Origin: Anaerolineae bacterium
GTDB taxonomy: Bacteria; Chloroflexota; Anaerolineae; SpSt-600
Direction: 5' to 3'
DNA: 7,102 bases
Assembly: GCA_028275425.1 (NCBI GenBank)
Contig: JAPWUT010000086.1
Location: forward strand, 1-7,102
Both the position numbers and the translations under genes were made by a program. Below the pieces are notes generated by a model. That model made no database searches. It was not told the DNA's origin and worked only from the letters and a program-made list of their open reading frames with translations. Shown here in pieces: positions 1-6,863 of this stretch; the first letter of the stretch is position 1; the number at the start of each line of letters is the position of its first letter.

Positions 1-1125
1 CTTGCCCAGGATGCCAACCGAAAAGAGCGCTATTACGGCCAGATCGCTCCAGACAAAGTAGATAACCCCTGGGACCTGAGCGAAATCGCTCAGGTTTCAG
101 ACCCGCAGCGCTTTATCGGCCTCATCTACGCCGATGGGAACAATGTGGGCAGCCTCATCGAGCGCATCGCATCGCCCGCCGCCTACCGCCAGTTCGCCCA
201 GCGGCTGTTCTTGACCACGAGGGATGCGGTATTCGCCTCCTTGGCCGATCACTTGCAAGCTGCTTCAATTACCGCCTCAGAGGAGCGAACCAGGTGGACA
301 GGGAAAACCGGCGATGTGTGGATTCACCCCTTCGAGATCTTGAGCATCGGCGGAGATGATTTGCTCCTTATCGTGCCGGGCAGCAAGGCTCTGGAGATCG
401 CCAACGACATCGCCAAGAGGTTGGAACAGCCCTTCCAAAGCCAGTGGTTATTTAAAACCGAGGTAAAGGATGCCCAGAAGCTGAAGGAAGCCCAACGTTA
501 TTGGCCCGTGGACGAAGAGGGGCATTCCACCGTGGAAGAGCCCATGACCCAACCGGTGGTCAGCCTTTCAGCAGGGGTGGTCATCGCCGCTGAGAACACG
601 CCTGTGTTCTTCCTACTGAACCTGGCTGGCGAATTGCTCAGGTTGGCTAAGGACAAGGCCAAGGGCTTGAAGAAGGAACAAGGCTACCATGGTGGGACGG
701 TGGATTTCCTCGTGCTCAAGTCCATCCCTATGGTTACTACCAACCTCAGGGTTTTCCGGGATGTAGCTCACACCGTGAAGCGGGGTGATTTCTGCCTGCG
801 TCTCATAGCCCGACCCTACACCTTGCAAGAGATGGAGGGGCTGGTGAACACAGTGCGCACCTTGAAGGAGGTTGATTTTCCTCGCACCCAACTTTATACC
901 TTGCATGGCTTCCTGCGGCAAGGGCAGATGACGGCGATGATTAATTACCTATACTATCGAACCCGCCTTAAGGAAGAAAAACAGAGGGCTCTGGTACGCG
1001 CCTTCGATTGGGCCTGGCATCGAGATGGAATGGCCCCATGGCGTAAAGTGGGGGATAAGGTCCTGGAGACAAGCCTGGGAGATCTAATAGAGGTTTACGA
1101 GTTCATCGAGAAGAAGCCGGCATAA
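1..1125 (+). CDS. cas10: Cas10, large subunit of type III-D CRISPR effector (3' part; 5' end outside window)
   Basis: The reading frame is open from base 1, so 374 C-terminal residues are visible and the true start lies upstream; an in-frame GTG at 145 is internal. The visible part begins just before the Palm2 cyclase core. IYADGNNVG (D at codon 45) is the first metal-binding motif, and IGGDDLLLIVPG (GGDD at codons 117-120) is the second, both intact. Family knowledge: this site converts ATP to cyclic oligoadenylate when the complex binds target RNA. A Cas10-like VDFLVL segment follows near codons 234-239, then a helical C-terminal region beginning around RPYTLQEME, matching the D4 domain. 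The N-terminal HD nuclease, Palm1 and zinc region cannot be judged because they are off the edge. The gene ends 10 bases before the next one and leads the visible operon. The Cas10 call is very secure; the III-D assignment comes from csx10 and csx19 downstream. Confidence 0.96.
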   Translation, partial: LAQDANRKERYYGQIAPDKVDNPWDLSEIAQVSDPQRFIGLIYADGNNVGSLIERIASPAAYRQFAQRLFLTTRDAVFASLADHLQAASITASEERTRWTGKTGDVWIHPFEILSIGGDDLLLIVPGSKALEIANDIAKRLEQPFQSQWLFKTEVKDAQKLKEAQRYWPVDEEGHSTVEEPMTQPVVSLSAGVVIAAENTPVFFLLNLAGELLRLAKDKAKGLKKEQGYHGGTVDFLVLKSIPMVTTNLRVFRDVAHTVKRGDFCLRLIARPYTLQEMEGLVNTVRTLKEVDFPRTQLYTLHGFLRQGQMTAMINYLYYRTRLKEEKQRALVRAFDWAWHRDGMAPWRKVGDKVLETSLGDLIEVYEFIEKKPA

Positions 1126-1130
1126 GGAGG
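1124..1130 (+). promoter_or_regulatory. Strong Shine-Dalgarno for the first cas7
   Basis: AAGGAGG overlaps the cas10 stop codon and sits five bases before the ATG at 1136. It fixes that start and suggests translational coupling to cas10. Confidence 0.8.
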
Positions 1131-1135
1131 TCACA

Positions 1136-1786
1136 ATGCTGCCTTTAAGGGTTAGTCTGACCATCATCATTGAGACCGCCTTGAACGTGGGAGCTGGCGG
1201 GTCGGCAGGGGTTCTGGCCGATAAACCGGCCATCCGCAATGGAAAGGGGCAGCTCATTCTGCCGGGCTCTCACCTTAAAGGACGTTTACGCCACGCCTGC
1301 GAGGAGGTAGCACGTGCGCTGGGCCAGCCGGTGTGCGAATCGCCCCGGCCGGAGACGATGTGCCCTCAAGACCCGACAGTGCTCTATCCCCCTTGCATTA
1401 TCTGCCAGATTTTCGGCTCCCCAAGCTATCCCAGCCCCCTTAAGTTCAACGACCTGGTGTTAAAGGACCCCATGCCGGGGGAGATCACCCGCCCTGGCAT
1501 CGGTGTCAATCGCCGCCTGGGTACGGTCGAGGAAAAGCTTCTGTATTTCGTGGAGACATCACCGGTGGGCATCGGAGCGCGGTTCCAGGCCAAAGAAGCC
1601 ATTGTTGGCACCATCCCCACGGAGCAGCACGCCAAGCTCCTCTGGCTGGGACTGCGCCTGCTGAGAAACTGGGGAGGAGGGCGGTCCAGGGGATTGGGCT
1701 GGGGAGTGGCCGAGGTCGATATGTGGATAGATGGCAAGAAGATACAACCCGAAGCCATTCCCTGGCCGGAGGAGGCGAGGGCATGA
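1136..1786 (+). CDS. csm3: Cas7/Csm3-like RAMP backbone subunit (first copy)
   Basis: A 216-residue RAMP protein, close to the usual Csm3 size. The N-terminal RRM-like strand (RVSLTIII) leads to a loop with ADKPAIRN, where D29 aligns with the Csm3 catalytic aspartate (consensus DNPVIRD). LPGSHLKGRLR (42-52) is the conserved RNA-backbone-binding segment. Cysteines at 67, 76, 87 and 90, ending in CIICQIFGSP, probably bind zinc. GGGRSRGLGWG (180-190) is the C-terminal glycine-rich RAMP loop. Inferred role: one backbone subunit that binds crRNA and probably cuts target RNA using D29. The ATG at 1136 has an ideal ribosome site. Its stop overlaps the csx10 start (ATGA). Lying directly between cas10 and csx10, it may sit near the 5'-handle end of the complex, but gene order does not prove position. 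Confidence 0.92.
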   Translation: MLPLRVSLTIIIETALNVGAGGSAGVLADKPAIRNGKGQLILPGSHLKGRLRHACEEVARALGQPVCESPRPETMCPQDPTVLYPPCIICQIFGSPSYPSPLKFNDLVLKDPMPGEITRPGIGVNRRLGTVEEKLLYFVETSPVGIGARFQAKEAIVGTIPTEQHAKLLWLGLRLLRNWGGGRSRGLGWGVAEVDMWIDGKKIQPEAIPWPEEARA

Positions 1787-3057
1787 AACGATGGCGAGTG
1801 ATCATCAAGGCGGAGTCCCCCTTGAGCTTGAGCGAGCGCAAGCCCGGCGGCCAGTTTCGGGAAAGCTTGCCTTATATCCCTGGAGCGGTCATCCGCGGGG
1901 TAGTAGCTGAAATCATGTTGGAGGTTGCCAAGAGGGATCACAATTGTGACGGCGTTCACTTGGCCGATCATCTCAAGGATGATTTGCAGAAGCGAGATAC
2001 TTGCTCCTTCTACCAGGCTTTCGTAGGCCCACGGGCGATAATCTTCGAGAATGCTTACCCAGGCGAGATGGAAGAGCCACCCCATGTTCTACCAGCCACA
2101 GCGGTGAGCTGTAAGGACTGGCCGGGATTCAAGAAAGGCGGTGCGCCTGAAGAAAAATGCAAGGCAGCGGATGAGCCGGAGCATCACGGCGTCTTCGATA
2201 CCTTGATAGACAGGCTGTGCTGGGAGGAGTTGAGGCCCTCCGGATTAGTCTATCGTCCCGTTTGTCCGATATGTGGAGGACGCCTGGAGGCCTTCGGCGG
2301 CTTTTACATCCGCCGCAATGGGAGGTATGAATTGGTTGGGGCGCGGCAGCGCCTTCTGACCCGGGTTGCTCTCAATCGCCGGCGGGGTGTGGCCGAGGAT
2401 GAACTGTTGTATTGGCCTAGCGTGCTTGCTGAAGGCGTCTTTATCGGCGGCCTTTGGAGCGATGGCATAGCTGAGGAGGTCAAGAGAGTTCTGGACGGAA
2501 AGACCATCTACCTTGGTGGCGGCTCCTCACGGGGCTTAGGGCGATGCCAGGTAACAGTGCTGGAGGACTCGCTTGCCGATGACCTGCCCGATCGGATAGA
2601 GGAGTTCAACAAGGCATTGAAAGAACGATGGGAGCTCTACAACCGTCTTACGCCGCTGGAGAAAAGGCGACCATGGCCGGGCAACGGTTTCTTCGTCCTC
2701 GACCTTCAGGCAGATGCTATCCTGAAGCGCGACGGATGGTTGCCGACAACCGTGATCGACGAAGCAATGCTTAAAGATGCCACGGGGGTTAAGGACGATA
2801 GCCTGAAGCTAATGCGGAGTTATGCTGGCCTTGGCTATCGTGGAGGATGGCAGAATGCCTGGGGCCTGCCCAAGGAGACCGAGGCCGTGGCCACCATGGG
2901 AAGCGTCTACGTATTTTGGACTGAGGACCTCGGAAGGTGGCAGGCCGCCTTGGCCGATCTGGAGGCACTCGGCATCGGACACCGACGGACGGAGGGGTTC
3001 GGCCGGGTGCGGGTGTGCGACGAGTTCCACCTGATTTTAAGGGAGGGAGCGAAATGA
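1783..3057 (+). CDS. csx10: Csx10, Cas5-like RAMP subunit of type III-D
   Basis: A 424-residue protein from the ATG at 1783, which overlaps the previous stop and has GGAGGAGG (1768-1775) seven bases upstream; an in-frame ATG at 1723 would lie deep in the previous gene. Two RAMP halves are visible. The first has YIPGAVIRGVVAE (31-43), a putative zinc cluster (C110, H134/H135, CPIC at 161-164) and the glycine loop GGGSSRGLG (245-253). The second has GYRGGWQNAWGLP (351-363) and HRRTEGFGRVRV (400-411), both typical of Csx10. Family role: the Cas5-type (group 5) subunit that holds the crRNA 5' handle and contacts Cas10. It takes the place of Csm4 or Cmr3 and is the main evidence for subtype III-D. 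Its stop overlaps the next gene's start by four bases. No catalytic site is evident. Confidence 0.9.
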   Translation: MKRWRVIIKAESPLSLSERKPGGQFRESLPYIPGAVIRGVVAEIMLEVAKRDHNCDGVHLADHLKDDLQKRDTCSFYQAFVGPRAIIFENAYPGEMEEPPHVLPATAVSCKDWPGFKKGGAPEEKCKAADEPEHHGVFDTLIDRLCWEELRPSGLVYRPVCPICGGRLEAFGGFYIRRNGRYELVGARQRLLTRVALNRRRGVAEDELLYWPSVLAEGVFIGGLWSDGIAEEVKRVLDGKTIYLGGGSSRGLGRCQVTVLEDSLADDLPDRIEEFNKALKERWELYNRLTPLEKRRPWPGNGFFVLDLQADAILKRDGWLPTTVIDEAMLKDATGVKDDSLKLMRSYAGLGYRGGWQNAWGLPKETEAVATMGSVYVFWTEDLGRWQAALADLEALGIGHRRTEGFGRVRVCDEFHLILREGAK

Positions 3058-3539
3058 GCGCACAAGTGACCCAATACGAAGAAGTGCGCCGCAATCTGGC
3101 CTTCGAGAGGGCCATAGGCGAGGAACTGGACGGCATCGTTCGGGCAGCAGCTAAGACGGTGCAACTCCTGGCGCCGGACCAGGCCAGTGAGATGCGGGAG
3201 AACCAGATCCGAAACGTCCTCAGCGTGGCGATGGAGACGTCCAGCATTGAAGTGGTCATCAACTTCATCCGTTACCAGATGGGGCGCTCCAGCCAGGGCA
3301 AGACTTGGCTCTACAACAACTTCGGCCAGGCGGTTATCGCTGACATCGAGGGCCCGGTGGGCGAAGCTGCTAAGCGGGTAGCAAGGGCAGTCGGTGATCC
3401 TGACGAACAGGAAACCTGCCGCCGAGCCTATATCCGGCTTACCCGGCTCTATCTCGGTTATCTCAACCGCTGCTTCTATTACGGCGACAAGACAGGGCGA
3501 TGGGGAGATCTCTACCGGGAGAAGGGGGGTGCGCGATGA
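3054..3539 (+). CDS. csm2: Csm2-like small subunit (Cas11)
   Basis: A 161-residue protein starting at the ATG overlapping the csx10 stop, with GGGAGGGAG at 3041-3049 as ribosome site. It looks almost wholly alpha-helical, charged, and has no membrane or signal segment. The segment NQIRNVLSVA, followed by FIRYQMGRSSQGKTWLYN and a helix with RRAYIRLTRLYLGYLNR, resembles the Csm2 family. It is somewhat longer than many Csm2 proteins (about 120-150 residues from memory). Family role: multiple copies form the inner filament of the effector, contacting the guide-target duplex and Cas10; no catalysis is expected. The call rests on fold appearance plus its place between csx10 and the cas7 copies, where III-D loci keep a group 11 subunit. 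Sequence similarity within this family is always weak. Stop and next start overlap as ATGA. Confidence 0.8.
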   Translation: MSAQVTQYEEVRRNLAFERAIGEELDGIVRAAAKTVQLLAPDQASEMRENQIRNVLSVAMETSSIEVVINFIRYQMGRSSQGKTWLYNNFGQAVIADIEGPVGEAAKRVARAVGDPDEQETCRRAYIRLTRLYLGYLNRCFYYGDKTGRWGDLYREKGGAR

Positions 3540-4438
3540 TGTTCGATAAATTCGAGAACCGTCTGGTGCTCACCGGCTGGCTGGTAGCTAAGACGGCCCT
3601 GCGCGTCGGGGCCGGACGGGCCACAGAACCTGGGGGAAGCGACCTGCCCGTCTTGAGAGACTCCCAAGGCCGTCCCTATATCCCCGGATCCAGCTTCAAG
3701 GGCGTGCTCCGCTCCCGGGTGGAGAGCCTGGTGAGGGCGGTCGTCCCCGATCCGGCCAAAGGCGCTTGCTTGCCCACCGGGGGAGATGAGGAGCGCTGCC
3801 TTCCGGCCAATGACATAACTGAGGGTCCCAGGGCTGGAGTGAAAGGCATCGGCACCCTCAAAGAGCGTGCCAGGAAGGAGAAATGGCCTGACTCCCGTCT
3901 TGCCGAAGAGATTTGGAATCGCTCCTGCCTTGTCTGCCGTATCTTCGGTTCGCCCTGGCTGGCATCCCACGTGCAGATCAAAGACTTGCTGGTCGACCCT
4001 ACCATCTGGTTCGATCAATACCAGGTGCGGGACGGCGTGGCCATCGACCGGGATACGGAGACGGCCGGGGAGAGATTGCTCTATGACTACGAAGTAGTGC
4101 CGGCCGATACCCGCTTCCGGTGCGAGATCGTGGTGGATAATGCCATTGACAACAGCCCCGAAGCCAAGAGCCAACGGATCACCCATTGGCCGCTGGGAAT
4201 GCTCTTCCTGGGACTGAAGCCTTTTGAGCAGGGGGAGATCGCCATTGGCGGTTTCCGCAGCCGGGGATTGGGCACGGTGAAACTGGAGTGGGAAGAACGA
4301 ACCTATTTCGCCGCCGATGGAGATGTAGACCGGCTGATCCGCTACCTCCAGGGCGAGGATGTGGCAGAAAGTGTGACCGACGAGCGGGTCAAGGAGTGGA
4401 TCGACCAGTTCCGGCGCAAGCTGGCCGGGCTGCGATGA
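3536..4438 (+). CDS. csm3: Cas7/Csm3-like RAMP backbone subunit (second copy)
   Basis: A 300-residue Csm3-type protein. Two adjacent ATGs exist (3536 and 3539); 3536 overlaps the previous stop and is preceded by GAAGGGGGG (3521-3529). The motif GGSDLPVLRD places D36 at the Csm3 catalytic aspartate, and YIPGSSFKGVLR (48-59) is the canonical RNA-binding segment. C78, C88 and the CLVCRIFG pair C131/C134 form a likely zinc site, with a helical insertion of about 40 residues between the pairs. DGVAIDRDTETA (166-177) matches the thumb-base region of Csm3, and GGFRSRGLG (238-246) is the glycine loop. About 50 mostly helical residues follow. This is the copy closest to textbook Csm3. Inferred role: crRNA binding and target-RNA cleavage at its step of the filament. 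A 15-base gap separates it from the next paralogue. Confidence 0.94.
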   Translation: MMFDKFENRLVLTGWLVAKTALRVGAGRATEPGGSDLPVLRDSQGRPYIPGSSFKGVLRSRVESLVRAVVPDPAKGACLPTGGDEERCLPANDITEGPRAGVKGIGTLKERARKEKWPDSRLAEEIWNRSCLVCRIFGSPWLASHVQIKDLLVDPTIWFDQYQVRDGVAIDRDTETAGERLLYDYEVVPADTRFRCEIVVDNAIDNSPEAKSQRITHWPLGMLFLGLKPFEQGEIAIGGFRSRGLGTVKLEWEERTYFAADGDVDRLIRYLQGEDVAESVTDERVKEWIDQFRRKLAGLR

Positions 4439-4443
4439 CGTGG

Positions 4444-4452
4444 AAAGGGGGG
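4444..4452 (+). promoter_or_regulatory. Ribosome binding site with an ambiguous start for the third cas7
   Basis: AAAGGGGGG lies in the 15-base gap. It is only one base from the ATG at 4454 but seven bases from an in-frame GTG at 4460. If the core is instead the upstream GGAAAGG (4442-4448), the ATG is five bases away. The ATG is kept as the call, but the GTG, two codons shorter, is a fair alternative. Confidence 0.5.
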
Positions 4453-4453
4453 T

Positions 4454-5389
4454 ATGCCTGTGCATAAGCGACTATACAACGAAGCAATTATCAGGCTGAT
4501 CATCTCCCCTGATGGCCCCATCCTCATCAAGGCCGGGGAAAAGGGGGCCGACCCCACCCTGCCCGACATGGAGTTTGTGCGCACCTATCACGATGGTCGG
4601 TGGACGGTGTACCTGCCCGGCTCCAGTCTGAAGGGAGTGCTGCGGGCTCACTGCGAGCGCATCGCCCGCACGGTGGGAGGAGAGCAGCTGGCCTGTGACC
4701 CGCTGGACCCGCGTAAATCGTGCAGCGCCAAACTGAAGCAGAAGGCCCAGAACGGGGCGGAGGCCTATCGCCAGTCCTGCTTCATCTGCCAGCTCTTCGG
4801 CAACACCTCGCTGGCCAGCCATCTCCGCCTCACCGACGGCTATCCGCTGGGTGAGGTCAAGACCGAGGAACGCAATGGCGTGGCCATCGACCGGGTGTTC
4901 GGCAGCGTGGCGGTAGGACCTTTCAACTACGAGGTATGCACCGAAGGGGAGTTCCAGATAACTATCCATGTCAAGAACTTTACCATAGCCCAGCTGGGTC
5001 TCCTGGCCCTGGTTCTCAGGGACCTGGAGGCAGGCCGGATAGGGGTGGGCTTCGCCAAGTCGCGGGGCCTGGGGCGGGTCAAGGCGAAGCTGGATTCGCT
5101 CGTGGTGCGCTATCCCACCAGCCAGCGACAAGGCAACGCCATCTCCCTAATCGGCACCAAGCGAGAGGTAGGACAAAACGACCAGATCCTGGGCATAGGA
5201 TGCTTTCTATCTGATGAAGAAAGACAAGACTATGGTTGCACGGTCAGCGACTGGGCTCCATTGCCTCAAGGCATAGGTTATGAAGAGAACGAATGGGGCG
5301 AACTTGAGCTCGCCTTGGACGCGCCCGAAGCCATAAAGGCCGTCTTCCGCAACTGCGTCAGCCAGTGGAGGGAGGTGGCGAAACCGTGA
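4454..5389 (+). CDS. csm3: Cas7/Csm3-like RAMP backbone subunit (third copy, long C-terminal extension)
   Basis: A 311-residue RAMP protein. The loop GADPTLPDMEFVRT carries D38, which aligns with the Csm3 catalytic aspartate if a two-residue longer loop is allowed; D33 is a second candidate. YLPGSSLKGVLR (53-64) is canonical. C81, C90 and the pair C109/C112 (CFICQLFG) are likely zinc ligands. NGVAIDR (141-147) and GFAKSRGLG (199-207) match Csm3. Unlike its neighbours, it continues about 100 residues past the glycine loop; this tail is not recognised and has two cysteines (GIGCFLSD and DYGCTVSD) and an acidic stretch. Inferred role: backbone subunit with a probably active cleavage site; the tail may dock Csx19 or the terminal Cas7. 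The stop overlaps the GTG of csx19 (GTGA). The start could instead be the GTG at 4460. Confidence 0.92.
   Translation: MPVHKRLYNEAIIRLIISPDGPILIKAGEKGADPTLPDMEFVRTYHDGRWTVYLPGSSLKGVLRAHCERIARTVGGEQLACDPLDPRKSCSAKLKQKAQNGAEAYRQSCFICQLFGNTSLASHLRLTDGYPLGEVKTEERNGVAIDRVFGSVAVGPFNYEVCTEGEFQITIHVKNFTIAQLGLLALVLRDLEAGRIGVGFAKSRGLGRVKAKLDSLVVRYPTSQRQGNAISLIGTKREVGQNDQILGIGCFLSDEERQDYGCTVSDWAPLPQGIGYEENEWGELELALDAPEAIKAVFRNCVSQWREVAKP
5367..5375 (+). promoter_or_regulatory. Shine-Dalgarno deciding the csx19 start
   Basis: GGAGGGAGG ends ten bases before the GTG at 5386, which overlaps the preceding stop. The earlier in-frame GTG at 5365 lies directly at this element and so could not use it. Confidence 0.6.
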
Positions 5390-5913
5390 GCGAGAAGCGG
5401 GGTTTCGTCAAGCGGTGTCCATCCCTTGGGCGAACGACTTTCATGGAGCTCCTGCGCGGGCAGTTCGAAAAAGGGACAAGCTATTACATCGTCCAGCGTC
5501 CAGACGATGGCGATTTTCACCTGCGATTTCATCGCTTCAAGCCCGAACTCGTTGAGTGGTTGGTGATCAATTGGGACGAGGGACGGATATTCTCGGACGA
5601 GTTGGAGATACGCTGGCGCAAGAAGGATGAAGACGCTTACGACGTGCTGGCGCTGGCCGAGAAAGATATACAGCTGACTGGTTTTGAGCCCATCGGTGGG
5701 GAATGGCAGGTGGAAGAGTATCCGGTAGAGAAGACCGGAATCTACCTGTGGGGCAAGGGCAAAGGGAAGTCCCAACCCGAATTCTGGGTGGAAACCCGCA
5801 TCCCCAGACGGCTGTATTACCCATCGGATCGTCCTGTGGTGCGGCTGGGAGCTCGGTGCTACCGCACCGAAGAGGGCACAACCCAGCTCATTCGCCTGAT
5901 GGAGGTGCAGTGA
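5386..5913 (+). CDS. csx19: Csx19-family type III-D accessory protein
   Basis: A 175-residue protein from the GTG at 5386. It is soluble, with alternating short strands and many aromatic and charged residues, and no membrane segment, nuclease motif or zinc cluster; two cysteines are present (in KRCPSL and ARCYRT). Features resembling Csx19 (the family around cyanobacterial all1473) are WDEGRIFSDELEIRWRKK, where the strand pattern of an early 'response to sequence read-out' domain seems to sit, and the ending with YLWG, an ETRIPRRLYYP motif and RLGARCYRTEEG. Its place between cas7 copies of a III-D operon strongly supports the name. Its biochemical role is not obvious from sequence; it is taken to be a structural or regulatory part of the III-D complex. 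It is coupled to both neighbours, overlapping four bases upstream and one base downstream (TGATG). Confidence 0.8.
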   Translation: MSEKRGFVKRCPSLGRTTFMELLRGQFEKGTSYYIVQRPDDGDFHLRFHRFKPELVEWLVINWDEGRIFSDELEIRWRKKDEDAYDVLALAEKDIQLTGFEPIGGEWQVEEYPVEKTGIYLWGKGKGKSQPEFWVETRIPRRLYYPSDRPVVRLGARCYRTEEGTTQLIRLMEVQ

Positions 5914-6863
5914 TGGTCGGAAGAGAATATGGCGGCCCGCCGCCGCAACCCAAGCCATACGGATTTGTGAGTGTGACACGAGGGAAGGTTCCCCGCCAGC
6001 GACCGGCAGGGCATGATGACTTCGAAGCCGACCTGGTGAGCGGGACGATAACTGGGGTCATCACGGCCCTGACGCCGGTGCATGTGGCCAGCGGGCAGAT
6101 CGAACTGACGGGCAAACGGGAGCCGCCGCTGGTGAAAGCCCACGTGCGGGTTGGCGACCGGCCGGTCATCCCCGGCTCGTCGTTGAAGGGCTCCATCCGT
6201 AGCATCGTGGAAGCCATCTCCGCCTCGTGCATCCGCATCACCCGGGCCCGCCGGGATCAGCAGCCGAAAGAGGCTGTAGCATGCCAGAAGTTGGATCAAT
6301 TATGTGTGGCCTGCCGTATGTTCGGAGCGTTGGGCTACCAGGGACAAGTCCGCTTTTCCGATGCTGTGTTGCGGGGTAACCGGACGGAGATTATCCAGGT
6401 GCCCCCGCTCTATACTCCTCGCCTGCAGGCACGCCTATACTATGAGGGAGGACAGATCAAGGGCCGCAAGTTCTATAGACATGGGAAATTAGCCCAGGGC
6501 AATGTGCCCGTCGAGGTCTGTCCGGCGGGTTCCTGTTTCGACTTCAGCGTTCAATTCGACAACCTGACCCCAGCCGAGCTGGGGCTCTTGCTCATCGCCC
6601 TCGGGCAAGGGGAATCCCGGCTGCATCCCAAGCTGGGTGGGGGAAAGCCAGCTTGTTGTGGCACTGTTGAAATCGCCGTCACCGAGCTAAAGGTAGTGGA
6701 CATGGCCACGGCCTATTCCCAATACGATGCTGACATGAAAGACGCCGACGTCAACACATACCTGGAAGCGGCAAAGGAATTAGTGCTATCCGACCAGCTT
6801 CGGGAACTGGCTGAGCTGCTGCGGTATCCGAGTGAGCGGGAGTGCCCGAACCGCAATTATTAG
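5913..6863 (+). CDS. cas7: Terminal Cas7-like RAMP subunit of type III-D, probably without cleavage activity
   Basis: A 316-residue protein from the ATG at 5913, one base overlapping the csx19 stop, with GGAGG at 5901-5905 seven bases upstream. A proline-rich start leads to PYGFVSV and a HDDF segment, then the RAMP strand GTITGVITAL. VIPGSSLKGSIR (85-96) is canonical. At the Csm3 aspartate position the best alignment gives E70 (REPPLVKA), so target cutting is doubtful. C106, C124, C131 and C134 (CVACRMFG) look like a zinc site. IKGRKFYRHGK (182-192) and GGGKPACCG (242-250) replace the usual VAIDR and SRGLG motifs; these and the N-terminus recall the larger CRISPR RAMP family that I know as TIGR03986, from memory. 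The helical last 60 residues end the operon. Inferred role: structural subunit, perhaps at the crRNA 3' end of the complex. RAMP identity is secure, the exact family less so. Confidence 0.87.
   Translation: MVGREYGGPPPQPKPYGFVSVTRGKVPRQRPAGHDDFEADLVSGTITGVITALTPVHVASGQIELTGKREPPLVKAHVRVGDRPVIPGSSLKGSIRSIVEAISASCIRITRARRDQQPKEAVACQKLDQLCVACRMFGALGYQGQVRFSDAVLRGNRTEIIQVPPLYTPRLQARLYYEGGQIKGRKFYRHGKLAQGNVPVEVCPAGSCFDFSVQFDNLTPAELGLLLIALGQGESRLHPKLGGGKPACCGTVEIAVTELKVVDMATAYSQYDADMKDADVNTYLEAAKELVLSDQLRELAELLRYPSERECPNRNY

Noticed and set aside
1426..2085. Antisense open frame of 219 codons across the first cas7 and csx10 start
   Set aside because: Spans two real coding sequences and their overlap; no family resemblance.
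3512..4465. Antisense open frame of 317 codons over the second cas7
   Set aside because: It mirrors a gene with clear Csm3 motifs, its product has no recognisable domain, and long antisense frames are common in GC-rich genes.
4472..5131. Antisense open frame of 219 codons over the third cas7
   Set aside because: Shadow of a well-supported RAMP gene; no motif or ribosome site of its own.
5703..5912. Upstream extension of the terminal Cas7 by 70 codons
   Set aside because: It would lie inside csx19 in another frame; the ATG at 5913 has a good ribosome site and the conserved N-terminus begins after it.
5278..5979. Antisense open frame of 233 codons over csx19
   Set aside because: Covers the coupled csx19 junctions; composition is rich in His, Pro and Ser as expected for a reverse reading.
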